Below are positions 26,908 through 35,457 of a stretch of DNA of 37,409 bases, piece after piece. Under the pieces are notes generated by a model that was given only the letters and a program-made list of their open reading frames with translations, was not told where the DNA came from and did not search any database. The stretch is from assembly GCA_024276955.1 (NCBI GenBank), contig JAJRWE010000014.1, positions 1-37,409 on the forward strand. Reading direction: 5' to 3'. Position 1 is the first letter of the stretch; every line of letters begins with the position of its first letter. The stretch comes from Gammaproteobacteria bacterium (GTDB lineage: Bacteria > Pseudomonadota > Gammaproteobacteria > SZUA-152). A program made the translations under genes and the position numbers.

Positions 26908-27319
26908 TGAGAATCTCCCTCCGCACTATTTCGGGAAAAGGCCGCGGACGCAAATTCACGGCATCAACACACACAATCTTGATGCTGCCACGACACAGGA
27001 CATCACCATATCCTCCACTTTTTGACAACCGACAAACCTTTTGTTCAAGTACTGCGCTTGCCCGCCGGATCTGTTGCGGACAAACACTCACCAGCAACTG
27101 CTGGTTAAAGCGCCCGGGCTTGAGGTAGTCCACCTGCGCCGAGGCCACGGCAAACATCACGCCGTGTTGCTCGAGCAGTGTATCCTGCTCGATGCCTTTC
27201 TCACGCAGCCACTCGGTGCGGGCCCGCTCCATAAACTTGAGATAATTGGCGTAATACACCACACCGCCATTGTCGGTGTCTTCATAATAAACCCGCACCG
27301 GCCAGCGAAAGTCATCCAT
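26897..27319 (-). CDS. ybgC: Acyl-CoA thioesterase YbgC (hot-dog fold), Tol-Pal associated
   Basis: A cytoplasmic 4-hydroxybenzoyl-CoA-thioesterase-type hot-dog enzyme, normally the first gene of the tol operon and linked to phospholipid metabolism. The 140-aa product has the active-site segment RVYYEDTDNGGVVYYANYLKF cut here to its key part YEDTDNGG, with catalytic Asp near residue 15. The start MDDFRWPVRV matches the family N-terminus; an upstream TTG would add 11 residues. No strong Shine-Dalgarno is visible. Confidence 0.93.
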   Translation of the reverse strand: MDDFRWPVRVYYEDTDNGGVVYYANYLKFMERARTEWLREKGIEQDTLLEQHGVMFAVASAQVDYLKPGRFNQQLLVSVCPQQIRRASAVLEQKVCRLSKSGGYGDVLCRGSIKIVCVDAVNLRPRPFPEIVRREILSDH

Positions 27320-27436
27320 GGGAGTAATACAACCCGTATTTGAAGAAAACAATCAATCAGCCAGAAAGACAGCGGCTGAATGAAATAATTCATCACCGGC
27401 CCAGACTCCCGTCAGCGAAGCGCGCATTATGCGTGA

Positions 27437-28486
27437 TCACTCGGTCTCGAACAAATCCTCGCCGCTTTCGACCTTCACCGGCGCCGGTAAACCGAAATGC
27501 AGATAGGCGCTACGGGTGGCCACACGCCCACGCGGCGAGCGCATCAGAAAGCCCTGTTGAATCAGGTAGGGCTCCAACACATCCTCAATGGTACCGCGCT
27601 CCTCGCCGATAGCGGCGGCCAGGTTGTCCACCCCCACCGGACCGCCATCGAACTTATCGATCACTGCCAGCAGCAGCTTGCGATCCATCATGTCGAGGCC
27701 GTGCACGTCCACATCCAGCATATCCAGCGCCCGGGCCGCCACCTCGGTGACGATCCGCCCATCGGCCTTCACTTCCGCGTAATCGCGTACCCGGCGCAGC
27801 AGGCGGTTGGCGATACGCGGCGTGCCACGGGCGCGCTTGGCAATCTCGCCGGCGCCGGCCACATCCATGGTCACGCCGAGGATAGCCGCAGCACGCTGAA
27901 CGATGTGTGACAAATCCGCCACCGAGTAGAATTCCAGCCTCTGCACGATACCGAAGCGATCTCGCAATGGCGAAGTCAGCAGGCCGGCACGGGTGGTCGC
28001 CCCCACCAGAGTAAAGGGCGGCAGATCCAGCTTCACCGAGCGTGCCGCCGGGCCTTCGCCGATCATGATATCGAGCTGATAATCCTCCATGGCCGGATAC
28101 AGCACCTCCTCCACCACCGGTGAGAGGCGGTGGATCTCGTCCACGAACAGCACATCGTGAGGCTCGAGATTGGTGAGCAGGGCGGCCAGGTCGCCGGGGC
28201 GCTCCAGTACCGGGCCGGAGGTGTGGCGCATATTGACACCCATCTCGGTGGCAATAATGTGCGCCAGGGTGGTCTTGCCGAGGCCGGGCGGGCCGAAGAT
28301 CAGGGTGTGATCCAATGCCTCACTGCGAGCACGGGCGGCGGAGACGAAGATTTCCATCTGTTCCGAGACGACCGGTTGTCCCACGTAATCCGCCAGTGTT
28401 TTAGGACGAATGGCGCGATCCTGCACCTCCTCGGCGTTGTCAGTGGGTGCGGCGGCGGGGCTGATGAGGCGGTCGGTTTCGATCAT
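27437..28486 (-). CDS. ruvB: Holliday junction branch migration ATPase RuvB
   Basis: The hexameric motor that drives Holliday junction branch migration with RuvA. The 349-aa product has Walker [12 protein letters not shown] (near 66), Walker B DEIHRLSP, sensor GATTRAGLL, the RDRFG arginine finger, and a C-terminal winged helix ending in [16 protein letters not shown]. The usual partners ruvC and ruvA would be expected just upstream (to the right) but are absent; accessory DNA begins there instead. ybgC follows 117 bp downstream. Confidence 0.97.
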   Translation of the reverse strand: MIETDRLISPAAAPTDNAEEVQDRAIRPKTLADYVGQPVVSEQMEIFVSAARARSEALDHTLIFGPPGLGKTTLAHIIATEMGVNMRHTSGPVLERPGDLAALLTNLEPHDVLFVDEIHRLSPVVEEVLYPAMEDYQLDIMIGEGPAARSVKLDLPPFTLVGATTRAGLLTSPLRDRFGIVQRLEFYSVADLSHIVQRAAAILGVTMDVAGAGEIAKRARGTPRIANRLLRRVRDYAEVKADGRIVTEVAARALDMLDVDVHGLDMMDRKLLLAVIDKFDGGPVGVDNLAAAIGEERGTIEDVLEPYLIQQGFLMRSPRGRVATRSAYLHFGLPAPVKVESGEDLFETE

Positions 28487-28659
28487 GGGCTGGGAGTGTA
28501 CTACACCGTGAGGTGGCTTTTGAGTCTCAGTAGTTATAGAGCCAAAGGACTGGACGGGAGAACCATGAGGGATTGGGCGAGGTTGTAGGGATTATTAACG
28601 ACGACAGAGCAAGCGGGGCCGCACCCACTTGCGACGGATCACTTCGCTTGGTGGGCGCT

Positions 28660-28688
28660 GAAAAAAACACCCCGCGACTGCGGGGTGT
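28660..28688 (-). terminator. Intrinsic terminator of the VWA operon
   Basis: ACACCCCGC at 28667-28675 and GCGGGGTGT at 28680-28688 form a 9-bp GC-rich stem with a 4-nt loop. On the minus strand it is followed by seven T. It lies 30 bp past the last gene of the accessory operon. Confidence 0.92.
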
Positions 28689-28717
28689 AATACTGCCGAG
28701 ACAAACCTTGTATCGTC

Positions 28718-29813
28718 TCAGGTATTCTTGTCTTTGATCGTGATGTGCTTACTGAAATCCCACCTGGAGTATCCATGCTCACCATTGCTGACGCGCTTGT
28801 GTACCCGCACTGTGAACTGGTAAGCGCACTGATCCCACTTGTTCAACAGGCTGCCAGGAATCGGATTTTTCCAAACGTCGATGGTGTGGGTCTTGCCCTG
28901 GCTGGTGGCGGTGAAACTACCGCCACTCCAGTTGGGTCTTGACGAGAGCGGTACCACGGTTGTATCGGTATATGACACGGTTTGCATCACAATATTCCTG
29001 TCACACACATCACCGTACTCGGCAAAAACGCTTAGTTGCCAAAGATGCTGGTTGGGATCAGAAACACTATACGGAACTGAAATCGTCCCCGTGAGTTGCT
29101 TGCGGGTGTTTCCGTCGTAGGCCGTATAGGTGTTATACAGATCCAGATCGAGCATGGCGCAAGCCACCGCAGTGCCATAAGGCCCTGCGATGTCACCCAT
29201 GTTGACCGTGGGCTTGGTGTTATCCACCATGATGGTGAAGCTGAGATCGCCAGGATTGGTGATAGAACCGCTGGGGTAGGCGCTCATGTCATTTTTCAGT
29301 GGCTCAATGGTGATGGTGACCAGGCCACTCTCCAGGGGCAACTGGCGAGTGTTAATTACGCCCACCAGACCTTTGTAAACCCATTGCTTGTCGACAATCA
29401 GATCGTAGGGGTTGGGGTAGACATACACATTGCGCAAGGAATCGGGACCGGGTATCGGACCGAGATCTTCCGTGACATAAGGGCCGGTCGTGGGCTCTTC
29501 GGCAGTGGTGGCTTCACGCAGATTGCGAAACGGCATTTTGAAATAATCTACAACTGCCGTGCCACCAACGGTGTAGCTGTATTTCAAGCGAAAGTGCCCC
29601 ATTTTATTGGCACCGGAAAGGAGACCGGAGCCGATATTGGCAAACAGTTTGGTCGTCCGGCCGATGGCGCAATCCTTTACTTTCAACGTAGCGCTGTCAC
29701 TCGCGCCGCTGGAAGTGGATGGACCATTCCATTTTTTGGTTTAGCTGTGGTTTTTCATCTGGAGGCAGGCATCCGGTGAAAAAACGGGTTAGAAAATGTA
29801 GTTGGGCGTTGAC
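28718..29813 (-). pseudogene. Exported protein of unknown function, apparently frameshifted near its N-terminus
   Basis: The long frame from about 29740 to 28718 encodes a beta-rich protein (YVYPNPYDLIVDKQWVYKG, ITIEPLKNDMSAYPSG, CAYQFTVRVHKRVSNGEHGY). It has no ATG at its 5' end; TTG at 29686 is possible but protein-like sequence (WNGPSTSSGASDSATLKV) continues upstream of it to an in-frame TAA at 29741. A different frame upstream reads FFTGCLPPDEKPQLNQK, which looks like a lipobox and linker. The two join cleanly if one A is removed from the A6 run at 29732-29737. Even then no start codon is evident, so the gene is probably broken; slippage or sequence error are alternatives. It shares a C-terminal motif with the 29880 gene. 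Confidence 0.6.
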
Positions 29814-29830
29814 TTATTATGGGCCACATT

Positions 29831-29859
29831 TGCCCGTCGTATCAAGGCTGCGACGGGCA
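29831..29859. other. Hairpin between genes of the VWA operon
   Basis: TGCCCGTCG at 29831-29839 and CGACGGGCA at 29851-29859 form a perfect 9-bp stem with an 11-nt loop, 20-50 bp past the stop of the 29880 gene. There is no T run on either side, so it may be a processing or attenuation element rather than a terminator. Confidence 0.5.
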
Positions 29860-29879
29860 GTCAATAATACCACTGTTTT

Positions 29880-30794
29880 TTATGGTGTCGGCTCAACGTA
29901 ATAAGCCCGCTCCGGATGTCGCCATTGCACCCAATTGTAACCATTTTGCAGGCGGCTGGTGGTCCTGAGGTCGAAATCGTATGCACAGCGATGATCAAAT
30001 AGTGTGCCGCTATTCACCGGCGGCAGGCTGCTGTCTGTTGGGTTGGGCACCATGTACACATCGATTCCTGTAGCGGCTGTCCCGTGCCAGATCGGATTGT
30101 TGTCTGTGCTGTGGTCGGTATAGCTCTCCTCGGCAAAAACAACCTTTGTGGTATGGTCGTTGGAGTCCGCGTCGAGCCGGTAGTGACGCAGGAAACCACC
30201 CTCGTGACGCGCAGTAAAGCCCACCTCCACATCGTAGACACCTTGTAATTTCATGATGTCGCACTGCGCCTCCTGATTGAAATCGATGGCCAGAGCCTTG
30301 CTGGCAACATCCGGGTTACCCAAACCGGCAAAGTAGTTACCCGTAGTGCGGTTCCTCAGGAAGATGCCGTTGAATTTCGCCGTCAGCGGCTGGTTGTTGG
30401 TCCTTAGGTAGAGCTGATGCAAAGCAACATCGTCCGCGTCCCCAGAGGGGACACCACTCGCAAAGCATTGGCTCATGGGTAACTCGTGCAAAATAGGTTC
30501 ACCGGCAGCGGTTCGGCCCACTTCCTGATAATAAACGAGGGAGAGTTTATGGAAACCGTTGTAGAGATTACTCACCCAATTCACCCGCAGATCCGGGAAG
30601 CTGTAGAAGGTGTTGGTAACGCCCCCCACCTCGTTGCGGTTCACCCAGTAGAGTTTATTGAGCGGGGCCCCGGCGGTGACGACCAGAGGATCCGGATCGC
30701 CGTCCAAAAAGCCGTTGAACGGGCCGACTTTCTGGGTGGTGACATGAACATCCAGGGTCGGTAAAACGGTGATTTGAGTCCGGCGCTTGGACAT
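29880..30794 (-). CDS. Probable C-terminal part of a surface protein, split from the 30801 gene by an in-frame amber codon
   Basis: The 304-residue frame has no signal peptide (MSKRRTQITV) yet its content looks extracytoplasmic: FPDLRVNWVSNLYNGFHKLSL, GIFLRNRTTGNYFAGL, and CAYDFDLRTTSRLQNGYNW near the end. It lies in the same frame as the upstream gene, separated only by TAG at 30801-30803 and two sense codons. The sense across the junction (GTPFLW, stop, then TVLPTLDVHVTTQKVGPFNG) is what one continuous protein would give. I therefore read it as the second half of a 575-aa protein. Independent translation from ATG 30794 is possible, but I see no good Shine-Dalgarno. Function unknown. Confidence 0.6.
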   Translation of the reverse strand: MSKRRTQITVLPTLDVHVTTQKVGPFNGFLDGDPDPLVVTAGAPLNKLYWVNRNEVGGVTNTFYSFPDLRVNWVSNLYNGFHKLSLVYYQEVGRTAAGEPILHELPMSQCFASGVPSGDADDVALHQLYLRTNNQPLTAKFNGIFLRNRTTGNYFAGLGNPDVASKALAIDFNQEAQCDIMKLQGVYDVEVGFTARHEGGFLRHYRLDADSNDHTTKVVFAEESYTDHSTDNNPIWHGTAATGIDVYMVPNPTDSSLPPVNSGTLFDHRCAYDFDLRTTSRLQNGYNWVQWRHPERAYYVEPTP

Positions 30795-30800
30795 CTGTCC

Positions 30801-31610
30801 CTACCACAAGAAGGGTGTGCCCAGTGAACTGCCCGTGTGGTCGACCCGCTCAATGTTGACCTGGTACCAATCGATGCGATTGCCGGGACAAGTGGCGCCA
30901 CCGGGCAGGCCGAAATCACCGAACATCAGTAAGCGTCCCGCAAACGGCGCACGCCGAAACTGATGGACGCCCAACTCGGCGGCTCGTGCCGCACTGGTGA
31001 TATCGGCGACACCGAACAGGCCACCGGCGGAATTGGCAGCGGGCACTGGGGTTTGACTGATCTCTGGAATCTCGACTTTCCCGACACGGGTAAACACCAA
31101 GCCCACGCCGGGATAGGGCCGGAAGCCGCCGGTGCCGTACTCTAAAATGTCGTCACTGGCGATTTTGACAAAGGCCAGCTGCCCCGTGGAAATACCACCG
31201 CTGGGCGTCTTTGGAAAAAAGTTGATTCCTTCGCGGGCCTCTGTCAACAGTGTGGAGCCCCCATCCACCTCCTCATAGGCACGGACCTCGACCCGGGGCG
31301 CCGGGGTGGCTGTAGGCAGCGAGAAGGTAATCGTGTACTGGCCGTTCTGACCGGCACTGGACTCTCCCAGCAGACTGCCCGTGCCTTGATCGAAGACGCG
31401 CACACGGGCGAAGGGGAAGCCGCCATCGGAGAGATCATCGTCGGTGATGGTCGTATCGGCGGCGTCTTCAGTACTCACCTGTTGCACAGTGCCGAAAATA
31501 AAATAGTCGACCGCGTTTGCCGTCTCCATCGCGCCGAAAACAAGGCCGATGAGGAAAATCCAACGCCAGGAGGCGACCGTCATCACAATGGATTTGCTAT
31601 GCATTCTCAT
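30801..31610 (-). CDS. Secreted protein with a CnaB/carboxypeptidase regulatory-like domain (likely N-terminal part)
   Basis: A 269-residue frame. A signal peptide (WRWIFLIGLVFGAMETANA after a basic N-terminus) is followed by VDYFIFGTVQQVS and a CnaB/CarboxypepD_reg-like beta sandwich (about 70-125: FARVRVFDQGTGSLLGESS, GQNGQYTITFSL, VRAYEEVDGG). A Gly/Pro-rich part and NRIDWYQVNIERVDHTG end it. The start has AAGGAGG about nine bases upstream, 21 bp after the VWA gene, so the two are cotranscribed. Transcription order is VWA, this gene, 29880, 28718. The stop is an in-frame TAG with the protein apparently continuing beyond it. Confidence 0.7.
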   Translation of the reverse strand: MRMHSKSIVMTVASWRWIFLIGLVFGAMETANAVDYFIFGTVQQVSTEDAADTTITDDDLSDGGFPFARVRVFDQGTGSLLGESSAGQNGQYTITFSLPTATPAPRVEVRAYEEVDGGSTLLTEAREGINFFPKTPSGGISTGQLAFVKIASDDILEYGTGGFRPYPGVGLVFTRVGKVEIPEISQTPVPAANSAGGLFGVADITSAARAAELGVHQFRRAPFAGRLLMFGDFGLPGGATCPGNRIDWYQVNIERVDHTGSSLGTPFLW

Positions 31611-31631
31611 GTTGTCATCCTCCTTAACATC

Positions 31632-34550
31632 CTAAAATTTATAAACCGCGCCGGCCAGGAGCTGACTGAAGCTCAGATCCAGATCTCCGCCTACTTGGTG
31701 GCCTCGTGCCGTGAGATCGAGATTCCAGCGGCTGTTGAGGTGATAATAGGCACCGATGCCCAGGGCGAAGCCAATGCCCTTGCCTTGGTTCTCGAAATCA
31801 TAGAATCCGGTCCCACCTTCGAAATAGGGGGTCCAACGGCTGTTGAGCGGCCGCCGGTATTGAAGATAGATATTCAAGTGGCTCAATCGTTGTGTACCGT
31901 TGGCCTTGTCGTCGAAGCGGTTGACATTCAGCTCCGCTCGCACCGCAAACTGGCGGTCTAAACGAAGGCTATAGTCGATACCCAGGGTTGGCCCGCCGTC
32001 GAAGCGGTTCGAAAGGGTGCCGTGGGGGATGGCCGAGCCTACATGCAAACTGAGTTCGTAACTGCGCCTGGGTTCGCCGGGCGGGCCGGCAGGTTCTTCG
32101 GCCACGATGATGCCACCCACCATAACCGCCACCTTGACAGGCTGACCGGTAGGGACGGTGATCAGTTGCGTAAAGGTGGAATCCAGATTGTCGACCAAAC
32201 CGGCGGCCGGTTTACCGTTGACGCTTACCTGGATGCCACCGCCGCTCCCCGGGAAGGCGGCATTGCCGAAACGGTCGGTGGGCTGGATGTGCACGCTCGC
32301 CACGCTGCTGCCGTCACCGCGGGGATCGAAGTCCCCAATCTTTACGATGCTGCGGTCGGGGTCGGCCGCAGCAACGTTGGCAATGGTCGACAATTTGGTA
32401 ATGCGCTCACCGGTCTTGCCCGAGGGCAGTGCACCACGGGCCGTGATGGTAACTTCGTAGCGGCCGGCCACCTGGGTCTCGCCGCCAGCTAATGTACCGC
32501 TGTAGATACCGTCGTTGGCGGCTTTGTCCGGTGCCTGGCCATCGTCCCGCAGGGTTACGGCAACCTTCATGAAGCGGTACAGTGCATCTGAACCTTCGTC
32601 CTCGAGCAGGAACTGTTTGAGCTGTTTGGCCATGGCCGCGACCTTATTGGCATCGGGGCTGACTTGGGCGCTGAAGCGGTCCGCATAGTTGCGCAACGTA
32701 GCGCTGAAAGAACGGGTCGGCACCTCTACGACCGCCGATACCTGGGCCCCCAACACCGGATGACCAACGCTCAGCAGGTCTGCATGGATGGCCAGTGGGT
32801 CGCCGGCGGTAAAACTGTCATCATCCAACGAGGGGAATAGCTGCAGTGACTCGACGTCGGAGAACACCGCCGCCACATAAGATGCCGAACCCTTCTGCGG
32901 CGAAAGTTGGCGCACCCGGAATTCCCAGCTTGTATTGGCGCCTGGTATGAAGCGGTAAACCCGATAGGGTGATGTGTTCACTGTCCCTGCCGTGGTCGCA
33001 TGACTTCCTTGGCTTGAATCCCCAAGGGGCAACCATTCAGTCTCACCTTGCCGGCGGTGTTCCACTATCAACTGGGTGCCCCCTTGATCATAGGGCCAAG
33101 CGATGCTGACCGTTGCCTGGCCGGCAGCGGTGTCGAAAGGAACGGAGAAAGGTGTCGATGGCTTGGAATATGATACGGCCCCATTCTCATCGAGATAGAT
33201 CATGTCATCCACCAAGCCACGGATGGCGTAGTAGGCAATGGCCAGGTCGATCCCGCTGTCGACGCCATAAATATAATCCCCGCCGGTTTGTTGCTTGATC
33301 TCATTCATCAGGTTGTATCCCCAACCAATCTCATCTCCGAAGTAGACGGAATAAATCGTGAAGTCCTCATCGGCGAAGGTCTTAGCGGTGGAGATAATGG
33401 GCCCCGCCGTGCCCGAATGGCAGGTCCAGGAACTGGTATTCACAAACGGCGGCACGTTCTGGAGTCCGTCGCTGAAGAGTACGATTGCCTTGGTAGGGGT
33501 TGCCGTGCCGGCTTCGGGGAACGAAGAGTTGTCAATCTCTTCACGGGCACGCAAAAGAGCTTGACCCATCGGCGTACAGTCATGGGAAGTTTGGGCCGAA
33601 ATGGCTGTTCGGATGGCATTGCGATCAGTGGTGGAACCCAGAGTCTGGATGGCCGAGATTTCGGAGGTTTCATGCAGTGTCCGGCTATGGGACACATTCA
33701 ACGCATCTTTATATTGGCTGGTAAAACTCGAGTTGGCGCTATTGCCAGTGGCAAAACCGTAGACACCCAGTTGGTGGCCGTTTTCAATCAAATCGACGAA
33801 ATTGCGCGCCCGTTCCTTGGCCTCCACCAGACGGCTGTATCCGGTCGACAGGATGGTATCCATACTGCCGGAGAGATCCAGTGCCAAGGCGATCTGGGCG
33901 GGCCGCCCCAGTGCACGGAGATCGTAAAGGCTGTAAATAGTGTCATTGGCGGTGTTGCCATCTTCCGTCCAGCTGAGGCTGGCCCTGATGATGAAACGAT
34001 CAGGAAACAAGGTATTGCTCGGCTGATTCCAGCAAACCGCATTGAATTGCTGGTGTGGCGCCGGGCCGGGGAATATGACATGGGGCGCCGCTGGCACATG
34101 AGCCTGGTACGTGCCGATGGTCTGCCAGGCCACCGATACGTGCTCGGGATCCACCAGCGCCGCCGCAACATCAGTGGTAACCGCAAAGGCGACGCTCACT
34201 TCACTGGACGCGGCCGGGCCGCTCTGCAGGTTATAGAGCTGTGAATAGACCTTAGTGTAATAGAAATCACCGACCGCATCGTAGAAGAACCGGGGCTGCT
34301 CGTCGCCGCTGCTGTAATTATCACCAAGGCGAATAGCCGGTGAGTGATAGGTCGTGGAATCCCATGCGGTCATACCGAGGTCACAGGTTGCAGTGGAATT
34401 ATTCGTACAATAGTCCTGCCACATAGAGGGAGAGATCGATACACCGGGTGCAACACAGTCCGGATCTATCGCTGCCGCCGGATTCGACCACAGCAGGCTG
34501 ATACCCAGCAACATGCTGAACCGAATATACCAGTTTGAGTCAGATTTCAT
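31632..34550 (-). CDS. Exported von Willebrand factor A protein with C-terminal outer-membrane beta-barrel
   Basis: A 972-aa protein with a signal peptide (MKSDSNWYIRFSMLLGISLL plus WSNPAAA, residues 1-27). A VWA domain (about 215-420) has an intact MIDAS start DLSGSMD (near 224), the Thr region DCTPMGQALLRAREEI, and the later LFSDGLQNV strand. Middle beta domains (about 455-800) include DDGQAPDKAANDGIYSGTL, typical of choice-of-anchor X-like modules. The last 140 residues (about 830-972) are amphipathic strands (YELSLHVGSAI, FAVRAELNVNRF, NIYLQYRR, GIGAYYHL) ending in aromatic YKF, as in outer membrane beta-barrels. Likely a surface-exposed, barrel-anchored metal-dependent binding protein. 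AGAGGAGG fixes the start. It heads the operon. Confidence 0.85.
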   Translation of the reverse strand: MKSDSNWYIRFSMLLGISLLWSNPAAAIDPDCVAPGVSISPSMWQDYCTNNSTATCDLGMTAWDSTTYHSPAIRLGDNYSSGDEQPRFFYDAVGDFYYTKVYSQLYNLQSGPAASSEVSVAFAVTTDVAAALVDPEHVSVAWQTIGTYQAHVPAAPHVIFPGPAPHQQFNAVCWNQPSNTLFPDRFIIRASLSWTEDGNTANDTIYSLYDLRALGRPAQIALALDLSGSMDTILSTGYSRLVEAKERARNFVDLIENGHQLGVYGFATGNSANSSFTSQYKDALNVSHSRTLHETSEISAIQTLGSTTDRNAIRTAISAQTSHDCTPMGQALLRAREEIDNSSFPEAGTATPTKAIVLFSDGLQNVPPFVNTSSWTCHSGTAGPIISTAKTFADEDFTIYSVYFGDEIGWGYNLMNEIKQQTGGDYIYGVDSGIDLAIAYYAIRGLVDDMIYLDENGAVSYSKPSTPFSVPFDTAAGQATVSIAWPYDQGGTQLIVEHRRQGETEWLPLGDSSQGSHATTAGTVNTSPYRVYRFIPGANTSWEFRVRQLSPQKGSASYVAAVFSDVESLQLFPSLDDDSFTAGDPLAIHADLLSVGHPVLGAQVSAVVEVPTRSFSATLRNYADRFSAQVSPDANKVAAMAKQLKQFLLEDEGSDALYRFMKVAVTLRDDGQAPDKAANDGIYSGTLAGGETQVAGRYEVTITARGALPSGKTGERITKLSTIANVAAADPDRSIVKIGDFDPRGDGSSVASVHIQPTDRFGNAAFPGSGGGIQVSVNGKPAAGLVDNLDSTFTQLITVPTGQPVKVAVMVGGIIVAEEPAGPPGEPRRSYELSLHVGSAIPHGTLSNRFDGGPTLGIDYSLRLDRQFAVRAELNVNRFDDKANGTQRLSHLNIYLQYRRPLNSRWTPYFEGGTGFYDFENQGKGIGFALGIGAYYHLNSRWNLDLTARGHQVGGDLDLSFSQLLAGAVYKF

Positions 34551-35031
34551 GGACGCCTCCTCTGCGTGTGAGATAAAAACTGCAGCATCCAACGAGACAC
34601 GCTTCTTCTTGAAGCGTTTGTGTCTTTCAGTACCACCTAAAGCCCGAACAAGACATCTTCCGCACGTTGGGAAATCCTTCGGTTAGTACCAATATAGAAT
34701 TCTCGGTTGGCTTAGTTTTCCATTGTAAAGAACTGCGACTAAAATACTGTTTGTGATTTTTTGTACTCGTGAATTCAACTTGTAAGTGCAACTCTACCTG
34801 TCGATAAAAGGGCAAGCTACGGTAGCATCACGCAGCGATTCTGTTGCGCCGGAATGGGCTAACTAAGTAGCATCATGTCATAGTAAAAAATTGGTATCTA
34901 TTGCTATATTCCGCTGTCTGACAGGTAATATTCCCTGCCCTGGTCCCGAGCCTCCATAATAATAGAGTCAGCACTTCCAGTGCGGGGCCTACTTTTAATG
35001 TTACCCAGTCGATTAACATTCCGGCAATTAT
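34551..35031. other. Region upstream of the VWA operon and downstream of the radical SAM operon
   Basis: This AT-rich 481-bp stretch should hold the VWA promoter; I see no convincing -35/-10 pair. A hairpin with arms AGACACGCTTC and GAAGCGT..GTGTCT (about 34596-34624, loop TTCTT, small bulge) lies in the presumed 5' UTR, about 45-75 nt before the VWA start. A 48-codon ORF is listed separately. Confidence 0.5.
34873..35019 (-). CDS. Doubtful 48-aa ORF downstream of the radical SAM operon
   Basis: ATG at 35019 opens a 48-codon frame: MLIDWVTLKVGPALEVLTLL, then LWRLGTRAGNITC and an aromatic tail YSNRYQFFTMT. It begins 13 bp past the stop of the 141-aa gene in the same direction, where a precursor or membrane peptide could sit. 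The only Shine-Dalgarno-like bases (CCGGA) abut the ATG, so translation is doubtful. Confidence 0.25.
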   Translation of the reverse strand: MLIDWVTLKVGPALEVLTLLLWRLGTRAGNITCQTAEYSNRYQFFTMT

Positions 35032-35457
35032 TCACCGCCTTCCTGCCACTTCATTCAGTTCCCGTAAAGCACCAATCGTTTGCTGATAACTCGTTTCTTC
35101 TGCCAGCTCATGCGCAATACTCTCCGCCGCAATGCCAACAACCTGACTGAACTCCTCCCGTCCAAGCAATGCCACTTGATCCTTTATATGGAGGTGCGGA
35201 TCACGGATTCCCCCATTGATGCCATCAAGAATGACCGCGGGGAAGCTTGCTTTCTCTTTGGCAATCTTGCTCAACATATCCTTCGGCAGCACCCGAAACA
35301 AGGGAATAGGCCAGCCACCAGGATATGGAAATGGCAGCGGGATTCTATCCACCACAAGCCGGACCGGCAGCTTGTTAATACTACTGACCACTTCCGCCAG
35401 ATCGTCGGCGGTACCGTTAAATTCGATTTCAGCTCGAAACGTAACTTTGTTGTTCAT
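35032..35457 (-). CDS. Conserved-looking partner protein of the radical SAM/SPASM enzyme
   Basis: A 141-aa cytoplasmic protein I do not recognise. It opens with a predicted beta-alpha-beta unit (VTFRAEIEFNGTADDLAEVV, KLPVRLVVDRIPLP), then a Pro-rich loop (FPYPGGWPIPLF), then the striking GINGGIRDPHLHIKDQV with two His, and a helical C-terminus (EFSQVVGIAAESIAHELAEE). The start has AAGGAG eight bases upstream and overlaps the end of the radical SAM gene by 29 bp, so the two are coupled. It could be a recognition or scaffold protein, a large substrate, or a metal-binding partner. Only the operon placement supports a link to peptide modification. Confidence 0.72.
   Translation of the reverse strand: MNNKVTFRAEIEFNGTADDLAEVVSSINKLPVRLVVDRIPLPFPYPGGWPIPLFRVLPKDMLSKIAKEKASFPAVILDGINGGIRDPHLHIKDQVALLGREEFSQVVGIAAESIAHELAEETSYQQTIGALRELNEVAGRR

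Noticed and set aside
28620-28658. Stem with CACCCAC and GTGGGCG arms before the operon terminator
   Set aside because: Long loop and no T run; the adjacent hairpin at 28667-28688 is the clear terminator.
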